From Bacillota bacterium (GTDB taxonomy: Bacteria > Bacillota_I > Bacilli_A > MOL361 > Turicibacteraceae): a DNA stretch of 5,725 nucleotides. Of the stretch, positions 1 through 5,717 are shown piece after piece; the stretch's first letter is position 1; each line of letters starts with the position of its first letter. Both the position numbers and the translations under genes were made by a program. A model generated the notes under the pieces. It was not told the DNA's origin and made no database searches. It saw only the letters and a list, made by a program, of their open reading frames with translations. The stretch is from positions 433 through 6,157 of the forward strand of contig DNGE01000126.1 of assembly GCA_003486705.1 (NCBI GenBank). The letters are read 5' to 3'.

Positions 1-21
1 ATTATTATTATTATTATTATT
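1..21. repeat. ATT/AAT trinucleotide microsatellite inside the PBP gene
   Basis: Seven perfect ATT units occupy the first 21 bases, and the tract may continue beyond the window. Read on the minus strand they are AAT codons giving seven Asn in the low-complexity C-terminal tail of the PBP, just after an acidic linker. Because the unit is three bases long, slippage would change tail length without breaking the frame. Confidence 0.9.
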
Positions 22-2751
22 GCCGCTATCAGTGTCTTCGTTATCTTCAGTCGGTGGAATAACCACTTGTTCTTCAGCAATGACAACTGTTAACTGATCA
101 TTTGGTTTTAAAATCGATCCTTCACTTGGATTAGTTGAAATAACTGTACCAGCTGTAGTAGAAGGGTCAATTAGAGTTTCGAATTTAACGATAATACTAT
201 TTTCAGTTGCCCAAGACGTGACTTTATCTTTTGTCCAACCACTCATGTTTGGCATGGTTACTGGTGTATAGCAACTGTCACAGTTAATTGTCACAGCAGT
301 AGAGTTATCACTTGCTAAGGCTGAGTGCTTTTCATACGTAACATTGACATAAAACTCAGTTAAGAATGACATATCTGCAACAGAAATAGTTAAATTAAAC
401 GAATTACTTGTTGTTGAACCAAGGTCAACCGTATTACCGCTAAGATCAGTAGCGTATACGTTATAAATTGTTGAACCAATCGTATTAATCTGATTTAACA
501 TCATACGTAATAAATGCTCAGCTGGCTCAACTTTTGCATAGCTACTTAAGCTGTTCTTATTTTGATTTGCAGAATGGACGCTTAATTTAGATGAAATATC
601 ATCTTTAGATAACGTATAGTTATCAATGTGATCCCATGACATACTTAATGTCTTTCCATCATAAGTTCCTTTTACATTTTGTGGGGTAGATAACTTTTGG
701 AATCGAGTTGAAACTTCTGTTGGTTGTGTGCCACGAACAAATAATTCGGTTGTCACATAAGCGCTCGGTGTTAATGATGATGGTAACTTAACAGGGTAGC
801 TTTCTTTTTCGATTGAAGAAGAAACAATCGTGCTAGGTTGAGTAGGTTTTGTACTATCGAGTGGATTTAACTTTTTCATCACTTGATGGAACATAGACCA
901 AGACGTTGCTTGTCCAGAACTTGTGATATATTTTCGATTACCACTTGAATCAACGGCTGAATCATCATATCCTGTCCAAATAGCAGCCGTGTAATGGCTT
1001 GAATATCCGATGAACCATGAGTCACGAATTGCACCTGATGGCATATTCATTTCCTCAGGGAAGTTTGTTGTTCCTGTTTTACCAGATAAATACATTCCAG
1101 CGACATTTGCGCGAGTTCCTGTTCCAGTTGTCATAACGCTATGTAAAGCATCTGTCATTAAATAAGCAGTTTCTTCAGACATCACTTTTTCAGAACGTTG
1201 GTCAGCGTAAATGGTTGTCCCATCAGGTTGAACGATTTCAGCAACGGTAATCGGTTCATTATATACCCCTTCATTACCAAATGCTGCATAAGCACCAGCC
1301 ATGATTAATGGTGAGTATCCTTCTGAAACCCCACCAATCGCTGCAGATTCATAAATTTCATCCGCATCAGGCATTCCTAAATTGCTAGCAAATTCTTTTA
1401 CATTATCAATACCCGCTGCATTAAAGGCTTTAACCGCTGGGACGTTTAATGAATTGTTTAAGGCATCACGAACGGTTACATTTCCGCGATAAATGCGGTC
1501 CCAGTTTCGAATAACTGTATTTGAACTTGTTTGATACGTGTAAAGTTCATCTGTAATCGTTGTACCAGTCCCCCAACCTTTATATTCCATTGCAGGACCA
1601 TAAGCGAAAATTGGTTTTGCCGTTGATCCAGGTTGACGCTTGATTTGAGTCGCATAATTAAATTGACGTTCTCCAACTTGGTTAGAACCACCACCGATGG
1701 CTTTTACATAACCTGTGCTTGTTTCCATAAAGACAATCCCTGATTGCATGTCTTGCGGAATATTAACAAGTTCTCCAGAGTTTTGGATGTTGTAAACATG
1801 AGCTTGCGCTTCAGGATCCATATACGTGTAAATTTGTAATCCAGAGTAAGGGTCAAGACCGTATTTATCTCGAACTTCATTTAAAACGACATCAATATAT
1901 GATTGGTATTGGGTTTTATCATCCACACCACTTGTTTCATACACTAACATATCTGTAATCGGTTGAGCAGCAGCTAAAGTTGCCATATTATCATTAATAT
2001 ATCCATGCTTAACCATAAGTTTTAAAACCGTATTGCGGCGTGTTTCAGCACTTTCTGGATAAGTATCTGGACGATGTCTATTAGGTGATTGAACAATTCC
2101 TGCAAGCGTTGCGGCTTCACTTAATGTTAAGTCGCTTGCTTCTTTGCCGAAATAATATTCAGCCGCTCTTTGAATTCCATAAACACTTCCACCAAATGGA
2201 GAATAGTTTAAATAAGCTTCAATAATTTGTTCTTTCGTTAATACTTTTTCTAACTGCATTGATAGATAGATTTCTTTAATTTTACGATCAATACTTTTTT
2301 CACTTGTTAAATGAGATTGTTTGATTAACTGTTGCGTTAACGTTGAGGCACCTTGATCGAATTCCCCTGAAGCTAAGTTCGTGACAAGGGCAACTAAGAA
2401 ACGTTGCCAGTCAACACCGTGGTGTTCAAAGAACTTTGAATCTTCAGTTGCAATAATGGCATCGATTAACACAGGCGAGATGTCACTGTATGAAACCCAC
2501 TCGCGTTGTTCAACACCAAGGATTGTAATTAGGTTTCCGTCTTGGTCATAAATATAAGTTGATTCTGTGGCATAAATTTTTGACACATCCAGCTCAGGAG
2601 CTGTTTCAATTGTTTTGACCAGGATAAATCCACCAATCATCATCGCAGCAATACCACCGAGTAAAAAGACTAATAAAAATCCTTTAATCACGGTCCATAA
2701 TGATTGGAAAAAACTTTTTAAAAATTTCATGAATGGTTTTTCATTATTCAA
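1..2751 (-). CDS. ponA: Class A penicillin-binding protein 1 (bifunctional transglycosylase/transpeptidase) with PASTA domain, partial at left edge
   Basis: This membrane-anchored enzyme polymerises lipid II into glycan strands and crosslinks them on the outer face of the membrane. The frame stays open for 917 codons and leaves the window without a stop, so the C-terminus is missing. Residues about 21-45 form one TM anchor. The GT51 domain shows EDSKFFEHHG (103-112, catalytic Glu103), GASTLTQQ (134-141) and KEQIIEAYLN (173-182). The transpeptidase domain has STAK (catalytic Ser376, Lys379), SLN (434-436) and KTGTT (558-562), so both activities look intact. Residues about 687-790 resemble an Fn3-type beta domain. 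A PASTA domain covers about 829-893 and is followed by an acidic linker and seven Asn. The chosen start is TTG, with GGCGGTGA (2764-2757) placing the GGCGG core 8 bases upstream. An in-frame GTG at 2760 overlaps that site and is less likely. The recU stop lies 14 bases upstream, so the genes are probably cotranscribed and translationally coupled. Family assignment is certain; the exact paralogue name is inferred. Confidence 0.95.
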   Translation of the reverse strand, partial: MNNEKPFMKFLKSFFQSLWTVIKGFLLVFLLGGIAAMMIGGFILVKTIETAPELDVSKIYATESTYIYDQDGNLITILGVEQREWVSYSDISPVLIDAIIATEDSKFFEHHGVDWQRFLVALVTNLASGEFDQGASTLTQQLIKQSHLTSEKSIDRKIKEIYLSMQLEKVLTKEQIIEAYLNYSPFGGSVYGIQRAAEYYFGKEASDLTLSEAATLAGIVQSPNRHRPDTYPESAETRRNTVLKLMVKHGYINDNMATLAAAQPITDMLVYETSGVDDKTQYQSYIDVVLNEVRDKYGLDPYSGLQIYTYMDPEAQAHVYNIQNSGELVNIPQDMQSGIVFMETSTGYVKAIGGGSNQVGERQFNYATQIKRQPGSTAKPIFAYGPAMEYKGWGTGTTITDELYTYQTSSNTVIRNWDRIYRGNVTVRDALNNSLNVPAVKAFNAAGIDNVKEFASNLGMPDADEIYESAAIGGVSEGYSPLIMAGAYAAFGNEGVYNEPITVAEIVQPDGTTIYADQRSEKVMSEETAYLMTDALHSVMTTGTGTRANVAGMYLSGKTGTTNFPEEMNMPSGAIRDSWFIGYSSHYTAAIWTGYDDSAVDSSGNRKYITSSGQATSWSMFHQVMKKLNPLDSTKPTQPSTIVSSSIEKESYPVKLPSSLTPSAYVTTELFVRGTQPTEVSTRFQKLSTPQNVKGTYDGKTLSMSWDHIDNYTLSKDDISSKLSVHSANQNKNSLSSYAKVEPAEHLLRMMLNQINTIGSTIYNVYATDLSGNTVDLGSTTSNSFNLTISVADMSFLTEFYVNVTYEKHSALASDNSTAVTINCDSCYTPVTMPNMSGWTKDKVTSWATENSIIVKFETLIDPSTTAGTVISTNPSEGSILKPNDQLTVVIAEEQVVIPPTEDNEDTDSGNNNNNNN

Positions 2752-2765
2752 ATTTGTCACCGCCT

Positions 2766-3341
2766 TTATAAAAATAGTTCATCAACGACTTTTAGATAAT
2801 CAATTCTAGGGTAGGCCCCTTGCTTAATTAGCGTCCCGAACGTTTTGAATTCTTCTAATTTAATAGATTTTCTTGTTCCTACCTTATATTGTTGCCAAAA
2901 ATCAATTAGCTTTTCACTCGGTAGTAAATAAATTTCATTAAATTTAGAAAAATTAACTAGAAGAAAGACAATTCCCCCTTGATTTGCCACTTGTTTCATA
3001 TGTTCAACTTGATGGCTATGAAGATTTTGAAGCGGAAATATGGTCACATTAGATGTTTCTTTAGCTTCGAAATCAATATATTTTCCTTTGTAAATACCAT
3101 TGAAATCTGTTGTCGATGGTGTTCTAAAATACGCTTCAGTAATCACTGCGGCTGCTCGTTTAGGATAGTGAACTTTCACGATCTGAACAGGGGTAGGTTT
3201 TTTATGAATAACCGCAATGCCATTGGCTAGGTAAAAATCATTTGATCGTTGTAAATCATCTTCAAATGACATCCCACGCTTGCCAAAATTAGTTGATGAC
3301 GTTGTTGGTGAGACAAGTTTCTTTTTGTGAGGATAATTCAC
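2766..3341 (-). CDS. recU: Holliday junction resolvase RecU
   Basis: RecU cuts four-way DNA junctions during recombination and chromosome segregation and also modulates RecA in Bacillus. The 191-residue product is close to the usual 200 or so. It carries the conserved N-terminal GKRGMSFEDDL block (20-30), the HKKPTPVQIVKVHYPKR stalk region (46-62) and the nuclease core STTDFNGIYKGKYIDFEAKE (76-95). The likely metal-binding and catalytic residues are Asp79, Glu92 and Lys94. It ends with the family's YPRIDYL block (177-183). The frame extends upstream to a TTG at 3365, but that start lies before a strong Shine-Dalgarno, GGGAGGTG (3358-3351), and would translate through it. The GTG at 3341 sits 9 bases after that site and gives MNYP, which recalls the MIRYP start of the Bacillus protein, so it is preferred. 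The gene is the first of a recU-ponA operon, a pairing long known in Firmicutes. Family assignment is very secure; the start is well supported but inferred. Confidence 0.95.
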   Translation of the reverse strand: MNYPHKKKLVSPTTSSTNFGKRGMSFEDDLQRSNDFYLANGIAVIHKKPTPVQIVKVHYPKRAAAVITEAYFRTPSTTDFNGIYKGKYIDFEAKETSNVTIFPLQNLHSHQVEHMKQVANQGGIVFLLVNFSKFNEIYLLPSEKLIDFWQQYKVGTRKSIKLEEFKTFGTLIKQGAYPRIDYLKVVDELFL

Positions 3342-3350
3342 TTTTACTGC

Positions 3351-3358
3351 CACCTCCC
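3351..3358 (-). promoter_or_regulatory. Ribosome binding site deciding the recU start
   Basis: The minus strand reads GGGAGGTG, a near-complete match to the anti-Shine-Dalgarno sequence. Its last base is 9 bases before the GTG at 3341. The same bases lie inside the longer open frame from TTG 3365, which argues against that start. An ATG at 3360 overlaps the site but is out of frame. Confidence 0.8.
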
Positions 3359-3366
3359 ATGACAAT

Positions 3367-3375
3367 ATAATATCA
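3367..3375 (-). promoter_or_regulatory. Candidate extended -10 promoter for recU-ponA
   Basis: On the minus strand positions 3375-3367 read TGATATTAT, an extended -10 element (TGn plus TATTAT, five of six matches to TATAAT). Transcription would begin near 3360, giving a leader of about 19 bases that still contains the full ribosome binding site. No good -35 lies at the expected distance; the region there is a T-rich tract. The TTGACA candidate further upstream is an alternative. Confidence 0.4.
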
Positions 3376-3408
3376 AAAAAAAGGAAAAAAAGCTAATGAT
3401 GAATGGAA

Positions 3409-3438
3409 ATACTTCTCTGTTACGTAGATAATTGTCAA
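3409..3438 (-). promoter_or_regulatory. Alternative recU promoter with consensus -35
   Basis: On the minus strand a perfect TTGACA occupies 3438-3433. After 18 bases it is followed by AAGTAT (3414-3409), which matches the -10 consensus at only three positions. This would give a leader of roughly 60 bases containing a T7-CC-T8 tract. The -35 is excellent and the -10 poor, so the call is tentative. Confidence 0.3.
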
Positions 3439-3560
3439 TTTTTATTCAGTGGAATTCTAAATTATATTTATTATGAGTTTGGCAAGTGAAAAATATTTAA
3501 CCACGACGTGATAAAACAGATCTCTTATTCTTATAAAAAGAGTAAAAATCAAATTATGTT

Positions 3561-3583
3561 AAACGTTCCAAAAGTTAACGTTT
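3561..3583. repeat. Inverted repeat overlapping the rnpB -35
   Basis: AAACGTT (3561-3567) and AACGTTT (3577-3583) form a perfect 7-base inverted repeat with a 9-base spacer. The right arm overlaps the first two bases of the rnpB -35 hexamer. The geometry suits a dimeric DNA-binding protein, or it may be chance in AT-rich DNA. No known operator is recognised. Confidence 0.45.
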
Positions 3584-3610
3584 GACTTTTCGTTGAATTT
3601 TTGACATAAT
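3582..3610 (+). promoter_or_regulatory. Sigma-A type promoter of rnpB
   Basis: TTGACT (3582-3587) and CATAAT (3605-3610) are separated by exactly 17 bases, and each differs from consensus at one position. Initiation about 7 bases after the -10 falls at 3617, which is the first base of the RNase P RNA P1 helix. The agreement between promoter geometry and RNA end makes this a strong call. Confidence 0.85.
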
Positions 3611-3616
3611 AAGCAC

Positions 3617-4008
3617 ATAGCATTTGGGTAATTGCGGTGCATTCAGTTGCGCTGAGGAAAGTCCATGCTCGCACAACCTGAGATGGTTGTAGTGTTCGTG
3701 CCTAACGAAACAATAAGTTAGGGCAGCTAATGATTTAGCTGACGGCCGGGAAAAAGCCTAAGTCTTACGATATGGCTTGAGTACCTATAAAAGTGCCACA
3801 GTGACGATATTCACTGGAAACAGTGAAGTGGAACGGGTAAACCCCACGAGCGAGAAACCCAAAAATTGGTAGGGGCACTTCCGAAGTGGAATTCAACGCT
3901 TAGGGAGGTAGAGTTCATCTACAGACAGATAATTACCACCTGAGTACGAGGAGGCATCCGATTGCAGTACAACGGTACAGAACATGGCTTACAAAATGCT
4001 ATTTATGC
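3617..4008 (+). ncRNA. rnpB: RNase P RNA, bacterial class B
   Basis: This is the catalytic RNA of RNase P, which removes 5' leaders from precursor tRNAs together with the RnpA protein. The conserved core is clear. GAGGAAAGTCC (3654-3664) followed by ATGCTCGCAC is the 5' universal block, and ACGAGCGAGAAACCCAA lies near 3846-3862. TTGGTAGGGG (3866-3875) contains the GGU that pairs with tRNA CCA. GAGTACGAGG (about 3942-3951) and GAACATGGCTTAC (3980-3992) form the 3' universal block. The ends pair as P1: ATAGCATTT (3617-3625) with AAATGCTAT (3994-4002). The overall order closely follows the Bacillus subtilis RNA and the length of about 390 is typical. The 5' end is set by the promoter and P1. The exact mature 3' end, within a few bases of 4008, is inferred. 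Confidence 0.97.
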
Positions 4009-4028
4009 AAAAATAAATAAACTTAAAT

Positions 4029-4054
4029 AGTCACAATTATTGTGGCTTTTTTTT
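4029..4054 (+). terminator. Intrinsic terminator of rnpB
   Basis: AGTCACAA (4029-4036) and TTGTGGCT (4040-4047) form an 8-pair stem with one G-U pair and a 3-base loop. The run of eight T (4047-4054) starts at the last stem base. It lies about 20 bases after the RNA's P1 helix and should separate rnpB transcription from rodZ. Confidence 0.9.
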
Positions 4055-4092
4055 GTGTTTAACATGACAAATAGATGCATGAAGAAGTATTA

Positions 4093-4109
4093 AAATAGAT
4101 ATTCTATTT
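4093..4109. repeat. Short inverted repeat upstream of rodZ
   Basis: AAATAGA (4093-4099) and TCTATTT (4103-4109) are perfect inverted copies around TAT. The 17-base dyad resembles the size of a transcription factor operator, but it lies about 100 bases before the candidate rodZ promoter and no regulator is recognised. It lacks a T-run suited to a terminator. Confidence 0.4.
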
Positions 4110-4205
4110 ATATAGCACTAAAAATGAAAGGCACAATTTGTCTAATGAAAATGTACGGTCTTGGTAAAAAAATCAAGTCTGTTACTTTTTAAATAAAATG
4201 CATTG

Positions 4206-4214
4206 TGTTATTAT
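4206..4214 (+). promoter_or_regulatory. Candidate extended -10 promoter for rodZ-pgsA
   Basis: TGTTATTAT is an extended -10 (TGn plus TATTAT, five of six matches). The -35 position is only a T-rich TTTTTA. The start would fall near 4221, about 35 bases before the rodZ ATG. A promoter is needed here because rnpB ends in a strong terminator. The same TGnTATTAT form occurs upstream of recU. Confidence 0.4.
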
Positions 4215-4241
4215 ATGTTAATGGTGTGTAGTAGATGTAGC

Positions 4242-4249
4242 GGGAGGTG
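4242..4249 (+). promoter_or_regulatory. Ribosome binding site deciding the rodZ start
   Basis: GGGAGGTG lies 6 bases before the ATG at 4256, with 8 bases from the end of GGAGG to the ATG. The open frame also contains a GTG at 4247, but that codon is part of this binding site and cannot use it. The ATG is therefore the start. Confidence 0.85.
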
Positions 4250-4255
4250 TTTCTA

Positions 4256-5131
4256 ATGATTTTTAGTAACAAAGAAAAAAATCAAATGTTAGCTCAGTAT
4301 TTATTAGAACAACGTAAAGAAAAAAATGTTTCTTTAGAAGAAATTGCAAGGCAAACTGGTGTACCGATTCAAAATTTACGTCATATTGAAGAAGGGCAGT
4401 TTGAACGCTATGATCAGTTTTATGTCAAAATGTACATAAAAAAATATGCAAGTGTCCTAAAATTAAATGTTGATGATTTATATCAACAGTTTTACGGTGA
4501 AGAGATAAAAAATACAGTCATGACAAAAGTAAAGACAGAAAAAGTCAAACGAACGAATAAAAACATGATGCGCGTAGTTCTTATATTAGCTATTGTTTTT
4601 GTCGGGGGGACTGGTGTCTTGGCGATCATAAACAATTTCCCATCAAAAGATGAAAGTGGTAATAAAGAAAATATTGAAATTACAAATCCTAATTCTTCAA
4701 ATATCACAACAGATACAGAAGAAAAAACGGATCAAACAGACCAAACAGATGAAACAACCGAACAACCAAGCGAACCTGTTGAGGAAGAAAAACCTAAAAC
4801 GGTCGTGACTTTGGTGTCAAAAGAAGATCAAATGACAACATATGATATCACGTCAAAAGATGCAGAATTTGACTTAGGTTTATTATTTAGTGGTGATTGT
4901 TGGTTTGATGCAAAATTAGATACGACAACCATTATTCCAGGGGCTGTTTTTAAAGACCAAGAGACACAAGTGTATAAAGTAGTAAAAGAAAATTTAGTTA
5001 ATAATCAAGGGGCAATTGTCTTAAACATTGGTAATGTCGGTGTGGTTCAATTAACAATTAATGATGAAGTCGTTGAAATTGATCAAACAATTCCACATCA
5101 ATATGTAACCTTGAATATTAAATTTGAGTAG
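4256..5131 (+). CDS. rodZ: RodZ-like cell-shape protein (HTH, TM, DUF4115-type C-terminal domain)
   Basis: RodZ is a bitopic membrane protein that binds MreB through its cytoplasmic helix-turn-helix domain and helps the elongation machinery build lateral wall. The 291-residue product has the full layout. An HTH_25-type domain (about 8-80) contains LEEIARQTGVPIQNLRHIEEG (28-48) and YVKMYIKKYASVLKL (56-70), the family's Y-hyphen-Y helix. A basic juxtamembrane stretch (91-106) precedes one TM helix (about 105-127). The extracellular linker (about 129-181) is rich in Asp, Glu, Thr and Asn, and a beta-rich C-terminal domain (182-291) contains the typical GDCWFDAKLD (213-222). The linker includes a DQT-DQT-DET repeat (159-167). 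The gene precedes pgsA by 10 bases, as ymfM (rodZ) does in Bacillus, which supports the name. An N-terminal DNA-binding role as a plain regulator is less likely given the TM segment. Confidence 0.92.
   Translation: MIFSNKEKNQMLAQYLLEQRKEKNVSLEEIARQTGVPIQNLRHIEEGQFERYDQFYVKMYIKKYASVLKLNVDDLYQQFYGEEIKNTVMTKVKTEKVKRTNKNMMRVVLILAIVFVGGTGVLAIINNFPSKDESGNKENIEITNPNSSNITTDTEEKTDQTDQTDETTEQPSEPVEEEKPKTVVTLVSKEDQMTTYDITSKDAEFDLGLLFSGDCWFDAKLDTTTIIPGAVFKDQETQVYKVVKENLVNNQGAIVLNIGNVGVVQLTINDEVVEIDQTIPHQYVTLNIKFE
4730..4756 (+). repeat. Three imperfect 9-base tandem units in the rodZ linker
   Basis: GATCAAACA, GACCAAACA and GATGAAACA follow each other and encode Asp-Gln-Thr, Asp-Gln-Thr and Asp-Glu-Thr at residues 159-167. 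They sit in the extracellular linker between the TM helix and the C-terminal domain. Unit length preserves frame, so the linker could vary in length between strains. Confidence 0.7.
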
Positions 5132-5141
5132 GTGAGAGATT

Positions 5142-5717
5142 ATGAATTTAGCAAATAAGTTGACGCTATTACGCGTGATATTAATACCATTTTTTATTGT
5201 CTGTTTTTATATTCCAAATTTAGTTTTTAATCCACTTCAGATTAACGATTACGTCATTCCGTATTCAAACGTTATTGCATTAGTTATTTTCCTATTAGCT
5301 GCCATCACGGATTTTATTGATGGATATGTCGCTCGTAAATATAACATGATTACTGATTTAGGTAAGTTTATGGACCCGTTAGCGGATAAACTTTTAGTAA
5401 CAGCTGCCTTGTTAATGTTATTAGAAAATACCTTAATTCCAGGTTGGGTTGTTTTCGTGATTTTAGCGCGCGAGTTTATCGTAACAGGATTTAGAACCGT
5501 TGCAGCTGCAAAAGGTGTTGTTATTGCAGCAGGTTGGTTAGGAAAATTAAAAACAGTGGTTCAATTTATTATGATTTCAACATTGCTTTTATTAAACTAT
5601 CCATTTGAATTAATTAATTTACCGGTTGACCAAGTGTTTATCGCTTTAGCGGTTATTTTAACGGTTGCATCTGGAATTGAATACATTTATAAAAACATTC
5701 ATGTATTAAAAGATTAA
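5142..5717 (+). CDS. pgsA: CDP-diacylglycerol--glycerol-3-phosphate 3-phosphatidyltransferase
   Basis: PgsA transfers a phosphatidyl group from CDP-diacylglycerol to glycerol-3-phosphate, giving phosphatidylglycerophosphate, the committed step toward phosphatidylglycerol and cardiolipin in the cytoplasmic membrane. The 191-residue protein opens with NLANKLTLLRVILIP (2-16), typical of the family, and has several hydrophobic membrane helices. The CDP-alcohol phosphotransferase motif is complete: Asp57, Asp60, Gly61, Ala64, Arg65, Gly74, Asp78 and Asp82 at the D-x2-DG-x2-AR-x8-G-x3-D-x3-D spacing. The ILARE (107-111) and GFRT (116-119) segments and the GKLKT segment (134-138) also fit PgsA. The length is near that of the Bacillus enzyme. 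The start ATG follows AGGTGAG (5130-5136), which overlaps the rodZ stop, so the two genes are probably cotranscribed and coupled. In Bacillus the next genes are cinA and recA; the window ends before they could be seen. Confidence 0.96.
   Translation: MNLANKLTLLRVILIPFFIVCFYIPNLVFNPLQINDYVIPYSNVIALVIFLLAAITDFIDGYVARKYNMITDLGKFMDPLADKLLVTAALLMLLENTLIPGWVVFVILAREFIVTGFRTVAAAKGVVIAAGWLGKLKTVVQFIMISTLLLLNYPFELINLPVDQVFIALAVILTVASGIEYIYKNIHVLKD

Larger units (their letters stand above)
3366..3581. other. Divergent intergenic region between recU and rnpB
   Basis: No coding region is supported here. The stretch is strongly AT-rich and holds the recU promoter candidates on the minus strand, an A8-GG-A7 tract (3375-3391), a small CACG-A-CGTG palindrome (3502-3510), a loose CTCTT/AAGAG dyad (3522-3542) and an AAACGTT/AACGTTT inverted repeat that reaches the rnpB -35. 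The ypsA and gpsB genes that often accompany recU and rnpB in Firmicutes are not present. Confidence 0.7.
4055..4241. other. Intergenic region between the rnpB terminator and rodZ
   Basis: About 190 AT-rich bases with no convincing gene. It contains a 7-base dyad (4093-4109), a 22-codon open frame without a ribosome binding site (4124-4192) and a possible extended -10 for rodZ (4206-4214). Confidence 0.65.

Noticed and set aside
1476..1694. 72-codon open frame in another frame of the PBP gene
   Set aside because: It overlaps the transpeptidase coding region, whose own frame is intact, and shows no independent start signal.
2615..2809. 64-codon plus-strand open frame across the recU-PBP junction
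   Set aside because: It is antisense to the PBP N-terminus and the recU end, both secure genes, and has no supporting signal.
2979..3230. Plus-strand open frame of 83 codons opposite recU
   Set aside because: It lies wholly inside recU on the other strand, lacks a ribosome binding site and resembles no known protein.
3287..3360. Short out-of-frame ORF starting at ATG 3360 over the recU start (begins MGGGSKSEL)
   Set aside because: The ATG overlaps the ribosome binding site of recU rather than following one, and the frame stops after a little over 20 codons.
3502..3510. CACG-A-CGTG palindrome as an operator
   Set aside because: Nine bases with four-base arms is too short to distinguish from chance, and it is not placed near a recognisable promoter element.
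3522..3542. CTCTT/AAGAG dyad as a possible terminator between recU and rnpB
   Set aside because: The stem is only five pairs with a long AT loop and no T-run follows on either strand. No gene ends nearby that would need it.
4124..4192. 22-codon open frame beginning MKGTICLMKMYGLGKK upstream of rodZ
   Set aside because: It has no Shine-Dalgarno before the ATG, no recognised family and a length expected by chance in AT-rich DNA.
4492..4707. 71-codon minus-strand open frame opposite the rodZ membrane segment
   Set aside because: Its hydrophobic character simply mirrors the rodZ TM region, and it has no start signal or family.
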